Positions 31,259 to 40,770 of a stretch of DNA of 64,000 nucleotides are shown here, piece by piece. The notes beneath the pieces are model-generated. The model was not told the DNA's origin. It searched no databases and saw only the letters and a list, made by a program, of their open reading frames with translations. This DNA comes from Paraburkholderia flagellata. GTDB taxonomy: Bacteria; Pseudomonadota; Gammaproteobacteria; Burkholderiales; Burkholderiaceae. The DNA is taken from NCBI RefSeq assembly GCF_021390645.1, contig NZ_JAJEJT010000006.1:62001-126000 (forward strand), written 5' to 3'. The translations under genes and the position numbers were made by a program. How positions within the stretch are numbered: position 1 is the first letter of the stretch; the number at the start of each line of letters is the position of its first letter.

Positions 31259-31530
31259 AGGACGATAACTCCTTTTGAAAGTGTGGCTCTGGTGACCCTG
31301 AACCGGGATTAGTCCCGGTCGGAAGCGGAGATTTCCGGCCTGGTTGAGGTGTCAGGCGCGGCAGATTCCCTTGCCTGATGGACGAATTCGGCGGTCAAAG
31401 GAGTACCAGGCGACGTTCTCGTCGTCAGCCAACACACTTCACAACGCGCCTGGCAATGAGGTAGTTCATACACGCCACCGTTTCGACGTTACGGCGAACC
31501 CATTCGTCGAACATGGCGATGAGAAAGCCC

Positions 31531-32655
31531 CTAGAAAAAGTGACGGATACCCAGCATGACCGCTGTCGTACCCATGCCCGGCGCCACGGGCTGGCCATAG
31601 GTAATTGGCTGGGTCATCGTTCCCCGGTTGTTCACGTGTCCCACCTGGCCGTAGACGAGCGTGCCTTTCGACAGGCTGTACTCCGCGCCGGCTGCAACTT
31701 CGGTCGACTTGTTGGCCGAGTTGTTGCGGTCCTTCAGGTAGTACACGCCACTGGTAATCTTGAAGGCAGGTGAGAACTGGTAGCCGAAGCCGGCCGAATA
31801 CAGATCGAGGTTGACCCGGTCAGATTGCGCCGGATTCCTGCCGTTCGAATACGATGCGGAAACCGAGAATGCGTGGTACGTGTAAAGCGCTCCCACGTAG
31901 AAAAGGCGGTTATTGGCAAGTCCGGTGGGCACCGTCGTCGGGCCGGGATTCGTATCGTGGCCAATGTAGTAGCCAGCCGCAAAACGAAGGCCATAGTTCG
32001 AGTATTTCAGTACGGCGGACTCCCGCGTGTTCCCCTGGAAGCTGCCCGGTACACCTCCGGGTGCATACTCGAGTGCCGCAGAGAGGCCAGCGAACTTTGG
32101 CGATTCGTAGACAATCGCATTGCTGTCGTACAACGCGCCGATTGGCCCGTTGGTGCTGGTGCCCTGCCAGCCCGCAGCCTGGTTCATGCCGAGCCAAGCA
32201 GTCAGAATGCTGCCGAAATACTGTGCCCCCCGTACGTCGGTCTCGGCCATTGCATAGGTAATCGGCACGATCTGGCGACCGAAGTTCACTGTGCCGAACG
32301 GTCCCGATACACCTACGGTCGCGATCTGGTTGAACAGTGCGACCACTCCCGGCGTATCGCCCAGGTTGAACTTGCCGGTGCCGCTGTCGAACTCACCTTG
32401 CAGTCTGAAATTGACGTGATATCCGCCGCCGATGTCCTCTGATCCCTTGAGTCCCCAGTAGCTCGCATAGATGCCGCCATCCTTGTAGCGAAAGACCTTG
32501 CCGAGGTTCGTCGCCGTCGGACTCAACGTGGCCGCCGAAGTGCTTTGATACAACATCCCGGCATCGATGACACCGTACAGCGTCACTGACGATTGAGCGT
32601 GTACCGCACTACCTGTTGCCGCTAAAGCGGCCGCCGCTATCCATTTCAATTTCAT
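31531..32655 (-). CDS. Gram-negative porin, Burkholderiales type
   Basis: This 374-aa outer-membrane trimeric porin (porin_4/OmpC-like family) forms a diffusion channel. The signal peptide is residues 1-20 (MKLKWIAAAALAATGSAVHA). The mature protein starts QSSVTLYGVIDAGM, the hallmark of this family. It continues with alternating beta-strands and PFGTVNFGRQ, and ends GIRHFF with the C-terminal Phe needed for outer-membrane assembly. Length is typical (350-400). A hairpin GCGGTC/GACCGC (32681-32696) is in the 5' region. It has no operon partner. Confidence 0.93.
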   Translation of the reverse strand: MKLKWIAAAALAATGSAVHAQSSVTLYGVIDAGMLYQSTSAATLSPTATNLGKVFRYKDGGIYASYWGLKGSEDIGGGYHVNFRLQGEFDSGTGKFNLGDTPGVVALFNQIATVGVSGPFGTVNFGRQIVPITYAMAETDVRGAQYFGSILTAWLGMNQAAGWQGTSTNGPIGALYDSNAIVYESPKFAGLSAALEYAPGGVPGSFQGNTRESAVLKYSNYGLRFAAGYYIGHDTNPGPTTVPTGLANNRLFYVGALYTYHAFSVSASYSNGRNPAQSDRVNLDLYSAGFGYQFSPAFKITSGVYYLKDRNNSANKSTEVAAGAEYSLSKGTLVYGQVGHVNNRGTMTQPITYGQPVAPGMGTTAVMLGIRHFF

Positions 32656-32825
32656 CGCGTCTCCGATTTTTTGCTTTAAAGCGGTCTTGCGACCGCCGTA
32701 CGTACTGAACACTTTGGATGCTTTGCCTCAACGCAAACTGCGCTCGTCGAAGGTTTTCTGGTTGCGTTTTTTTATTCGGTGTACTACAGAATGCGAGGTT
32801 TATTACAGAAAACAAGGTTGCCCGT

Positions 32826-33242
32826 CTACTGTCCGTGCAAATAGAAATACCCGATAACCCAGGCGACGGCACCAATCGAGATCGCCGTTCCGGCCAAAGT
32901 GATCCGGCGAGTCGGCTGAATGCGCGTCATGTCGTGGTCCACGCAAATGCGCGACGCAACCAGAACAACACGGAACCTGTTGGTAACTGCAGCGACGAGA
33001 CCCAAAGCCGCCTTGACGAGGACAAGTGTTGGAACTGGCCACATGCGCATCAGCAGCAGCATCCCCGTGACCACAGTGATCGCGATCAGCGGCACCTCCA
33101 CCAGGAGACCGATCCATCCATGCAAGGCCGCGACGATGGGGTGCGACTCGGGTGCTCGCGCTTGCGTCTCGACAGCTGTTTCCGCTGCCAGAACAACAAG
33201 CCATGCGGCAACGGCAACACCATGCAGTACCTGCAAATTCAT
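32826..33242 (-). CDS. Four-TM membrane protein (138 aa)
   Basis: A 138-aa inner-membrane protein with four hydrophobic segments (about 6-22, 45-65, 72-92, 113-132). Conserved polar residues lie in the membrane: Glu in LAAETAVE, and His in SHPIVAALHGWIGLLVEVP. This resembles small copper/heme-associated or DUF2269-like membrane proteins, but no exact family is claimed. The start at 33242 has AAGGATGGA nearby; the longer frame upstream is not supported. Confidence 0.6.
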   Translation of the reverse strand: MNLQVLHGVAVAAWLVVLAAETAVETQARAPESHPIVAALHGWIGLLVEVPLIAITVVTGMLLLMRMWPVPTLVLVKAALGLVAAVTNRFRVVLVASRICVDHDMTRIQPTRRITLAGTAISIGAVAWVIGYFYLHGQ

Positions 33243-33357
33243 GTTCCATCCTTCAAGGCGTGCATGCGTACGCGTTGGCCAAAGCACTATTCCTACGCGG
33301 TGGGCGCCGCTGGTCATTTGCGAATGCTCGCGCTAACTTCTCCCGATGCGCGAGCTT

Positions 33358-33741
33358 TTACGCACCGCCAAACGGCTTTTGCACGGTCAGCTTGTTGGTC
33401 ACGGAGGTCACCCCCGGCACACCCTTCGCAATCTCCGCAACCTCATTGACCTGCGAAGCGTTCATGACTGTGCCGCTCAGCGTCACCGCGCCGCTCCTTG
33501 CGACGATGCTGATATTGCCGGCGCTGATCTCCTTGTGCTTGCCGATGGCGGCATACACCTGCCGGCGCAGCGCGCGGTCGGCTTTCCTTGCGTTGATGGG
33601 AGGCGTTGCGCTTTCCGCAATCGATGCAGCCGGCATACCGGCAGGTACACTGGCTGTCTGACCCGGCTGCGACCATGCGTTGCTGGACGCGGCCAGAATC
33701 AATGTGGCAACTGCCAACGCGCGTGCCTGAATACTTTTCAT
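33358..33741 (-). CDS. BON-domain periplasmic protein
   Basis: A 127-aa exported protein: signal peptide residues 1-24 (cleavage after NAWS), a low-complexity linker, and one BON domain (about 55-122: ADRALRRQVYAAIGKHKEI, ISIVARSGAVTLSGTV, VPGVTSVTNKLTV). BON domains bind phospholipid surfaces and stabilise the envelope under osmotic stress. This single-domain form is common in Burkholderiales. GGAG precedes the ATG. Confidence 0.88.
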   Translation of the reverse strand: MKSIQARALAVATLILAASSNAWSQPGQTASVPAGMPAASIAESATPPINARKADRALRRQVYAAIGKHKEISAGNISIVARSGAVTLSGTVMNASQVNEVAEIAKGVPGVTSVTNKLTVQKPFGGA

Positions 33742-33774
33742 CGAATACTCCGGTTGTTATGAAGGTGGACGGCA

Positions 33775-34719
33775 TCAGAAAAAGCGCGCGATGATCCTGG
33801 ATACGGCCTCATCGAACTCCGATTTCATGCGAGGAATCAGATCGGCCATTGGCAGAACATCCTTGATGGCTCCGACGCCCTGGCCCGCCGACCATACTTG
33901 CTTCCATGGCTCTGCGCTGTGTGCGCCTAGTTCTTTTTCGACACTGACAGCCGCGCCGCCTCGAAGATTGCTGGGATCGAGACCGCAGGAGATCAGGGAA
34001 GCGTTCAGGAAATTCGCATGAATACCGGAGATGGCCGGTGTGTAAGTGATATCGGCAGCATGGCTGTCAATGATCATTTGCTTGTATTCTGTGGGCGCAA
34101 GGCTCTCTTTGGCATTGATGAACCGGGTTCCGATGTAGGCGAAGTCGGCTTGCATCATGGTAGCCGCGGCGACGTCCCCTCCCGTCGAGAGGCAACCGGA
34201 AAGAATGATGGTGCCTTTGAAAAAATTCCGCACTTCGTTCAGCAATGCGAATGGATTCTTGTCGCCAGCATGACCACCCGCGCCGGCGGTCACCAGGATC
34301 AGACCGTCAACCCCGGCGGCAGCCGCTTTCTTTGCGTGAACCAGGTTGATGACATCGTGAAAGACCAGCCCGCCATAGCCGTGGATCCTGTCGACGACGT
34401 CGTGCGCCGTGCCAAGTGAGGTGATGACCAGAGGCACCTGGTGTCGAATCGTGACCTCAAGGTCGGCGGCCAACCTGGGGTTTGTCTTGTGAACGATGAG
34501 ATTGACGGCATAGGAGGCGTCGTTTGGCCCTAGCCCCGCTTTGATCGTATCCAGCCAGCCGGAATAGCCTTCAGTGGTGCGCTGATTCAATGCCGGCAGC
34601 GATCCGATCACGCCGGACTTGCAGGCGGCCAGCACGAGTTCCGGTCCTGAGACCAGGAACATCGGTGCGACGATCACCGGCAATTTGAGGTTCTTGTTGA
34701 GGGCGGATGGTATGGCCAT
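33775..34719 (-). CDS. Nitronate monooxygenase-like flavoprotein
   Basis: This 314-aa FMN-dependent TIM-barrel enzyme is of the nitronate monooxygenase/2-nitropropane dioxygenase family. Seen: LPVIVAPMFLVSGPELVLAAC (residues about 13-33), LILVTAGAGGHAG (with the usual active-site His) and FAYIGTRFINAKES. Homologues in acyl-CoA operons often act as enoyl reductases or have unknown oxidase roles. Here it is the last gene of the acyl-CoA operon, 35 bp after the ligase gene, so the physiological substrate may be a CoA thioester or nitronate; this is not resolved. Confidence 0.85.
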   Translation of the reverse strand: MAIPSALNKNLKLPVIVAPMFLVSGPELVLAACKSGVIGSLPALNQRTTEGYSGWLDTIKAGLGPNDASYAVNLIVHKTNPRLAADLEVTIRHQVPLVITSLGTAHDVVDRIHGYGGLVFHDVINLVHAKKAAAAGVDGLILVTAGAGGHAGDKNPFALLNEVRNFFKGTIILSGCLSTGGDVAAATMMQADFAYIGTRFINAKESLAPTEYKQMIIDSHAADITYTPAISGIHANFLNASLISCGLDPSNLRGGAAVSVEKELGAHSAEPWKQVWSAGQGVGAIKDVLPMADLIPRMKSEFDEAVSRIIARFF

Positions 34720-34754
34720 GAGTTAAATCCTGCTTACATGTCACATGGAACTGT

Positions 34755-36347
34755 CTAGCTGACCTTGCGCTGCATGTTTTGCCAGTACTTTTCCTTGATC
34801 GCGCGCCGCAGTACTTTGCCGACCACCGAGGTCGGCAATTGCTCGACGAACACCAACGACTTCGGCGCCTTGTAGCTGCCGAGCTTTTCCTTGGCGTGCG
34901 CGATAAGTTCGGCGGCCTCGACCGAGGCGCCGGGACGCAGCAGCACTTCCGCATGCACGGCCTCGCCCCACTCAGGATGGGGAACGCCGACCACAGCGGA
35001 CATCATGACGGCTGGGTGCGAGGCCAGCGCCGCTTCGACTTCGATCGCATAAACGTTGAAGCCGCCGCTGATGATCATGTCTTTCAAACGGTCGACGATG
35101 TACAGGTAGCCATCCTGATCGATGTAGCCGAGGTCGCCCGACCTCCACGCCCCGTCGGAAAACTCGGCGGCCGTCGTTTCCGAATTGTTGTAATACCCCT
35201 TGATGACGGCTCTGCTGCGGATGTGGATTTCGCCGGGTTGGCCGGTTGGCAGCAGGTTGCCCTGCTCATCGGTCACATAAACTTCGACGCCCGGCGTCGG
35301 CCGGCCGGCCGATGATAGACGTTCGACGCCGCCCTCCGTCTTTGGTCCGGTCTCGTGTTCGGCCTTGTCGAGCGTCGACACGAACATGGGGACTTCGGTG
35401 GCGGCGTAGACTTGCGCGAAGATGGGACCGAAGCACGCGATCAGCTCTTCGAGCTTGGCGGGACTCATCGGTGCGGCGCCGTAGATCAGGGTGTTCAGCG
35501 AAGAGAGGTCGCGTGGGTTGGAGTGCTGCAATTCGAGCAGACGGTACAGCACGGTCGGCACCAGAAACGAATGCGTCACACGCTGCTGTTCGGCCGTTTG
35601 CCGCCATTGCTCGAGATCGAGCTGATTGAGCGTCAGGTTGGCGCCGCCTGCATAGAAAGTCGGTACGAAACCGACCATCGTGCCATGCGAGAGCGGCGCC
35701 ACATGCAACATGCGTGTGCGGTCGTTGAAGCCGAAATCCGGGTTGCTGAAGCCGCCGTCGCGGCAAGCCATCAGATTGTCGATCGAGTACATCGCGCATT
35801 TACCCTGGCCAGTCGTGCCGCCGGTGAAACGCAACATGAAGATGTGCTCATCGTCGTCCAGCTCGACGTTGGCGTCGAGCTCGGAGGCCGTGTCGACCAG
35901 GCTCCAGAACGCGTGCACGCCAGGGCGCGTGGCCTGATCCGGCGTGGGATCGTCCATGACGACGATCTCGCAGCCGGCCGCGCGCAACATGGCGTAGTAG
36001 CCATCGAGCAGGCGCGTTTCAATGAATACGACCTTCGGCTTGACCAGTTCGATTTGACGCGCATGCTCTTGCGGCGCGTCGCGCAGGTTGGTCATGACCA
36101 CCGCGCCTTCCTGCTTGAGGACAGTCGGCAGCATCATCAGGCTCAGGTTGTCGTTGTCCAGGATGAGCAGGAACTTGTCGCCTTTGCCAACCCCGAGCGC
36201 GTTGCGCAGCGCATCGGCGATGCGGTTGGTCAGCAGGTGGTATTCGTGGTAGGTGTAACCGCGGCCGCGCTCCACATTGACGATCGCTTGCCGGTCGCGA
36301 AAGCGCAGCGTCATCAGGCGCATGATGCGGCAAAAGTTCATCTTCAT
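34755..36347 (-). CDS. AMP-forming acyl-CoA synthetase
   Basis: This 530-aa ANL-superfamily enzyme activates a carboxylate to acyl-AMP and then acyl-CoA. Motifs: FTGGTTGQGKCAMYS (phosphate-binding loop, TGGTTGQGK instead of the usual TSGTTGxPK), VYAATEVP, WRSGDLGYIDQDGYLYIVDR, and a C-terminal SVVGKVLRR with the catalytic Lys. Length is normal. Substrate cannot be read from sequence; its partners point to beta-oxidation of a medium or branched chain or an aromatic/terpenoid acid. It lies in the minus-strand operon between SDR and nitronate monooxygenase genes. Confidence 0.9.
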   Translation of the reverse strand: MKMNFCRIMRLMTLRFRDRQAIVNVERGRGYTYHEYHLLTNRIADALRNALGVGKGDKFLLILDNDNLSLMMLPTVLKQEGAVVMTNLRDAPQEHARQIELVKPKVVFIETRLLDGYYAMLRAAGCEIVVMDDPTPDQATRPGVHAFWSLVDTASELDANVELDDDEHIFMLRFTGGTTGQGKCAMYSIDNLMACRDGGFSNPDFGFNDRTRMLHVAPLSHGTMVGFVPTFYAGGANLTLNQLDLEQWRQTAEQQRVTHSFLVPTVLYRLLELQHSNPRDLSSLNTLIYGAAPMSPAKLEELIACFGPIFAQVYAATEVPMFVSTLDKAEHETGPKTEGGVERLSSAGRPTPGVEVYVTDEQGNLLPTGQPGEIHIRSRAVIKGYYNNSETTAAEFSDGAWRSGDLGYIDQDGYLYIVDRLKDMIISGGFNVYAIEVEAALASHPAVMMSAVVGVPHPEWGEAVHAEVLLRPGASVEAAELIAHAKEKLGSYKAPKSLVFVEQLPTSVVGKVLRRAIKEKYWQNMQRKVS

Positions 36348-36421
36348 GGATGTGTCTCCTTTGTTCTTTCGCCCTCCCGCTTCTTGAGAGGAAGGGCGGT
36401 CCTGTCGCCGGTGCAGCGCGT

Positions 36422-37198
36422 TTAGCGCGCGCGCAGGCGTGACGCTGCGTCGAGGCGGATCGTGTGCGCGTTGAGGTAGCCGTTTTCGATGATGAACGCG
36501 CAGCAGTGCGCGAACTCGCGCATGTCGCCGAGGCGCCGAGGGGCTTCGATTTGTGCCGTCAACGAGGCGACAATCTTTTCGTCGAGCGTCCGCACCATCG
36601 GCGTCATGAACAGGCCGGGCGCAATGGCGTTGACACGGATGCCTACGTCACCGAGTTCGCGCGCCGCCGGCATGTTCATACCGAGCAGCGCCGCCTTGGA
36701 GGCGGCATAGGCGACTTGACCGATCTGCGCCTCGTAGGCGGCACCCGACGAGATGTTGATGATCACACCGCGCTCCTCGCCAGCTTCCGCTTCGTTCTTG
36801 ACCATCTGCTCGGCGCACTTCGACATGACGTTGAACACGCCATTGACGTTGACCGCCGTCACCTGGGCGAACTTCGCGAGCGGCGTGGCCTTGCCTTCCT
36901 TGCCGAGCACCTTGCACGGTGTGGGCAGCGCCGCACAATTGATGCAGACGTGTACCGTGCCGAACCGGGCAGTCACAGCCGCTAGCGCGTTCTGAACCGA
37001 TTCCTCGCTGGCGACGTCGGTTTGCACGAACATCGCGTGTTCGGCGCCGACGTCTTCGACCGCCTTGGCACCGGCCTCGGCGTTCAGATCGAAGAGGGCG
37101 ACGCGCGCGCCTTTTTCCTGCGCAAGATAACGCGCCGTGGCTAGCCCGAGGCCCGAAGCGCCGCCGGTAATGACAATGACTTTTCCTTCAATACGCAT
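36422..37198 (-). CDS. SDR 3-hydroxyacyl-CoA dehydrogenase-like
   Basis: A 258-aa short-chain dehydrogenase. The Rossmann motif is TGGASGLGLATA (about 12-23), with an acidic residue at the end of strand 2 (VALFDLNAE) implying NAD(H). The catalytic Ser is in NISSG and Tyr/Lys in YAASK. It most resembles the type II 3-hydroxyacyl-CoA dehydrogenase (HSD17B10-like) group, fitting the third step of beta-oxidation, with hydratase, thiolase and dehydrogenase in the same operon. Confidence 0.88.
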   Translation of the reverse strand: MRIEGKVIVITGGASGLGLATARYLAQEKGARVALFDLNAEAGAKAVEDVGAEHAMFVQTDVASEESVQNALAAVTARFGTVHVCINCAALPTPCKVLGKEGKATPLAKFAQVTAVNVNGVFNVMSKCAEQMVKNEAEAGEERGVIINISSGAAYEAQIGQVAYAASKAALLGMNMPAARELGDVGIRVNAIAPGLFMTPMVRTLDEKIVASLTAQIEAPRRLGDMREFAHCCAFIIENGYLNAHTIRLDAASRLRAR

Positions 37199-37236
37199 GA
37201 TGTGTCCTTGGAGATTAAATTCTTCGCCTCGGCGCC

Positions 37237-38394
37237 TTAGAACGCCGGCACGCCAGTCAAGGCCCGGCCAATAATGAGTTGCTGGATCTGGCTCGTGCCT
37301 TCCGGAATCGGCGCGATGATTGCCTCGCGCGCGAGCTTCTCAACCAGAAATTCGGTCGTGACGCCGTTGCCCCCGTGGATCTGCACGGCCTCGCGGGCGA
37401 TTTTCACCGCTGCTTCGCAGGCGAAATACTTGGCCATCGCCGCTTCCATCTCGGCAGGCACGCCGGCTTCGATCATCGACGCCGCGCGGTAGGTCAACAG
37501 ACGCGCTGCGTCCACGTTGGTCGCCATTTCGGCCAACATTGCCGCGATCAACTGGTGGCCAGCGATGACCTTGCCGTGCTGGCGGCGTTCCTTTGCATAA
37601 CGAATCGCTTCTTCGAGGGCGCGGCGGGCGATGCCCAATCCCTGGGCGGCGACGAATACGCGCGACCGTTCGAACAGCGAGAGCGTATTGCGCAGTCCCT
37701 CGCCTTCGTTGCCGATCATGTTTGAGGCTGGCACTCGCACATCAGTGAGGAAGATCTGTGCGGTGGACTGACTGTTGAAGCCGATCTTATGAATGCCGCG
37801 GACTTCGTACGGATGTTCCTTGCGGTCGAGCAGAAAATGGGTCAGCCCCTTGCGCGGATCGTCGCTGGTTCGGCAGGTGCAGATCAGGAAGTCCGAGTAC
37901 TCGCCATTGCTGATCCAGGTCTTTTCGCCGTTGATGACGAAATGATCACCATCGCGACGCGCGCGCGTTCTGATCTCCAGCACGTTGGACCCGACGTCCG
38001 GTTCGGATATACCCATCGAGACGAAACTGTCTCCACTCAACAGGCCGGGCAGGTAGCGTTCACGCAAATGCGGGGGGGCAACCTTCTCGAGGAGCACTAC
38101 GCCAAACGAGTTGATCAGCACCGGCACCGACAGGTCGGCCGAGGTGGTAGCCACCTCTTCGAACAGCATCAGTGAAGTCAGCCAATCCAGGCCCATGCCG
38201 CCGTTGGCTTCGCTCGCGATGCCCGATACCAGGCCGAATTCCGTCAGCCGGCGCATGATTTCGGCCATCTTGTCGCGCGGCACGAACTTGTCGCGGTATT
38301 GTTTGCTGAAGATCGGATCGATCTCGGCATCCAGGAAGCGTTTCAGTCCATCAACGGCGGCCTGCTGCTCTTCAGTGCGGAATACGTGTCCCAT
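37237..38394 (-). CDS. Acyl-CoA dehydrogenase
   Basis: A 385-aa flavoenzyme oxidising acyl-CoA to trans-2-enoyl-CoA. Family motifs: MGISEPDVGSNV and INGEKTWISNG (flavin and substrate binding), QIHGGNGVTTEFLVEKLARE, and the C-terminal PIPEGTSQIQQLIIGRAL with the Glu that serves as catalytic base in EGT. Length is typical of FadE-type short/medium-chain members. It is 10 bp downstream of the thiolase gene and cotranscribed. Confidence 0.92.
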   Translation of the reverse strand: MGHVFRTEEQQAAVDGLKRFLDAEIDPIFSKQYRDKFVPRDKMAEIMRRLTEFGLVSGIASEANGGMGLDWLTSLMLFEEVATTSADLSVPVLINSFGVVLLEKVAPPHLRERYLPGLLSGDSFVSMGISEPDVGSNVLEIRTRARRDGDHFVINGEKTWISNGEYSDFLICTCRTSDDPRKGLTHFLLDRKEHPYEVRGIHKIGFNSQSTAQIFLTDVRVPASNMIGNEGEGLRNTLSLFERSRVFVAAQGLGIARRALEEAIRYAKERRQHGKVIAGHQLIAAMLAEMATNVDAARLLTYRAASMIEAGVPAEMEAAMAKYFACEAAVKIAREAVQIHGGNGVTTEFLVEKLAREAIIAPIPEGTSQIQQLIIGRALTGVPAF

Positions 38395-38404
38395 TGTGGT
38401 GTCC

Positions 38405-39646
38405 TTATTGTTTCGCCAGGATGTTGATGCCGACCACAGCTTCTTCGATGCCGTACAGGCCGCCTCCGTTTTCCTGAATTGCGATGCGTGCGTCTTGAAC
38501 CTGACGCTGTCCCGCTTCGCCGCGCAACTGCGTCACCAGTTCGTGAATCTGGCCGAGACCGGTAGCGCCGATCGGATGACCTTTCGACTCGAGACCGCCG
38601 GACGGGTTGATCGGGATGCGTCCGCCGACCGTAAAGTCGCCGCGTGCGGCCGCGGGGCCGCCTTCGCCGAATGGCACCAGCATCAGCGATTCGGCGTTGA
38701 GGATCTCCCCGATCGCCGAGGCATCGTGCACTTCGGCAACGTCAACGTCCTCGGGCGCGACGCCGGCTTGTTCGTAGGCTTTCTTCGCCGCGAGGTGCGC
38801 GATGATCTTTTGCGGCTCGTCGACACTGCGCGTCGTACCGGTCTGAATGACGCTGGCCAGCACGCGCACTGCGCGGCCAGCCTCGCCCTGCAGGCGCTTC
38901 AGGCCGGCGGCGGTGCACAGCAAGGCGGCGGCGGCGCCGTCGCTGATCGGCGAGCACATGGTCGTGGTCAGCGGGTAGGTGATCGGCGGCGAAGCCAGCA
39001 CCTGCTCGATCGTCATTGGCTGCTGGAATTGCGCCAGTGGGTTATGCACCGAGTGCTGGTGGTTCTTGGCCGCGACTGCAGCGATCTGATGCTGCGTAGT
39101 GCCATAGCGTTTCATATGGCTGCGAGCGATGGCCGCATAGACATCCATGAACACGCTGTAGGGACGGTCGGACATGGTGCCGGGTGGGGGCTCCACGCCT
39201 TCGCCTAATGCCAGCAGCGTCCTCTTGTTTTCCTCGACAGTCGAGACGTCCCAGCCGCCGTCGAACGCAGCAAACATCTTGGCCTTGTCGGCGATATTCA
39301 TCTTTTCCGCGCCGACGGCCAGCGCCACGTCGCAGGTCCCGGCCCGCAGCGCCTGCACCGCCAGGTTGAATGCCGACGATCCGGAGGCACATGCATTTTC
39401 GACGGTGAACACCGGAATGCCTGTAATGCCGATGCGGCGCATGGCGATCGGCCCGGGAATCGCGGTCTGCCCCTGGAACTGACCATTGGTCAGCGTCGCA
39501 TAGAATGCCGAGCCGATGTCGGCGGCCTCTGCGCCGGCATCTTTCAAGGCCAGGGTGACGGCCTCGCCGACCATGTCGTATACGCTGCGCTCAAGCAAGC
39601 GTCCGAACGGCGTCATACCGACGCCGGCAACATAGATATCGTTCAT
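38405..39646 (-). CDS. Thiolase, SCP2/lipid-transfer type
   Basis: A 413-aa thiolase-fold protein that would cleave 3-ketoacyl-CoA. The nucleophile Cys lies in VENACASGSSAF (about residue 88). The C-terminal GHPIGATGLGQIHEL supplies the active-site His. The usual second catalytic Cys (CxGxG) is replaced by an ENGGG motif, as in the SCP-x subclass. ATG 39646 is used because it opens MNDIYVAGVGMTPFGR; the frame upstream overlaps the hydratase gene. Substrates of this subclass are often branched or bulky. Confidence 0.85.
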   Translation of the reverse strand: MNDIYVAGVGMTPFGRLLERSVYDMVGEAVTLALKDAGAEAADIGSAFYATLTNGQFQGQTAIPGPIAMRRIGITGIPVFTVENACASGSSAFNLAVQALRAGTCDVALAVGAEKMNIADKAKMFAAFDGGWDVSTVEENKRTLLALGEGVEPPPGTMSDRPYSVFMDVYAAIARSHMKRYGTTQHQIAAVAAKNHQHSVHNPLAQFQQPMTIEQVLASPPITYPLTTTMCSPISDGAAAALLCTAAGLKRLQGEAGRAVRVLASVIQTGTTRSVDEPQKIIAHLAAKKAYEQAGVAPEDVDVAEVHDASAIGEILNAESLMLVPFGEGGPAAARGDFTVGGRIPINPSGGLESKGHPIGATGLGQIHELVTQLRGEAGQRQVQDARIAIQENGGGLYGIEEAVVGINILAKQ

Positions 39647-39695
39647 GTAATTCCCGAAAGAGGGATGAGAAATCCAGATGAAGTAGTGAGTCGGC

Positions 39696-40481
39696 TCAGC
39701 GGCCCTGGAATTGCGGTGCGCGCTTTTCGGCGAATGCCTGCAAGCCCTCCTGCAGGTCAAAGCTGCGCAGATGGCGACGCAACATGACTTGCTCATGCAG
39801 CAAGGCGTCGTCCCGGCTCTTGTCGGCGGAGACGCGCGCGACTTCCTTCATGCGCCGCAACACGACAGGGCTCTTTGCGGCAATCTGGCCGGCCAGCTTC
39901 ATCGCTGCATCGGCCAATTCGCCGTCGGGATGCACTTCTGAGACGAAGCCGTAAGCCTTCATCTCAGCCGCCGAAAGCGTCTTGCCGGTGAACAGCAGAT
40001 ACATGGCGATGTTCTGAGGAATGAGGCGCGGCAACACCGCTGCGCCGCCGGCGCCGGGATAGACGCCAAAGTTGGCATGGGCGTCCCCGATGGCAGCGCT
40101 TTCAGCAGCAATGACGATGTCGGCGCACATGGCCATCTCCAGGCCGCCGGCCATGGTTACACCGTTGAGTGCGGCAATCACCGGTTTGGGGAAATTGCGC
40201 AGTCGCGCAAGCGTTGCGTCGGCACGGTCGAGGAAATCTGCTTCGCCGGCCTCTGCCTTCTGACTGGCCAGCACCTCCTTCAAGTCCGCGCCGGCGCAAA
40301 ATGCGGGGCCAGCGCCGGTCAAGACCAGGACGCGAATGTCATCGTCGGCGGCGATCTGTGCCAACCGGCGATCCAGTTCGGCCAGCAGCGCCATATTCAT
40401 CGCGTTCATCGCCTTAGGGCGATTCAGCGTCAAACGCGCAACCGCACCCGTTGGTTCAAACAGCAAGGTTTCTTCGGTCAT
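39696..40481 (-). CDS. Enoyl-CoA hydratase/isomerase
   Basis: A 261-aa crotonase-fold enzyme, first gene of the operon. Seen: FCAGADLKE (oxyanion hole) and MAGGLEMAMCADIVIA (first catalytic Glu conserved). The second glutamate normally found in the 'PEI/NFG...PGAGG' stretch is not in place (HANFGVYPGAGGAAVLPRL), so the reaction may be isomerase- or hydrolase-like rather than classical hydration. GGAG lies 6 nt before the ATG. It is divergent from the AraC-type regulator. Confidence 0.88.
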   Translation of the reverse strand: MTEETLLFEPTGAVARLTLNRPKAMNAMNMALLAELDRRLAQIAADDDIRVLVLTGAGPAFCAGADLKEVLASQKAEAGEADFLDRADATLARLRNFPKPVIAALNGVTMAGGLEMAMCADIVIAAESAAIGDAHANFGVYPGAGGAAVLPRLIPQNIAMYLLFTGKTLSAAEMKAYGFVSEVHPDGELADAAMKLAGQIAAKSPVVLRRMKEVARVSADKSRDDALLHEQVMLRRHLRSFDLQEGLQAFAEKRAPQFQGR

Positions 40482-40770
40482 AACGTCTCCGTGTCATGCA
40501 GGAATGTTGTTGTGGCGGAGAGGCCCAGACCTGTCCGCAGTAGGAGGTCATCTTAGGCAGGGGACAATGACCGCGCGGCTCTTTGGAACGAAAAGTGCAT
40601 TCCGCAGAGCGATCGCCGTTGATCATTCGTGCGACGCGCCAGTGAGCAATGACTGTGGAAGGTGGATTGTCGTCCCGGGGCGGACGAAGGGCGGCCGCTC
40701 AAGCGCGCCTTGACCCGTTCAGCGACGGTGTAGAATCGGCAGCACCACCGTTTGACTACATCGCCGCGCC

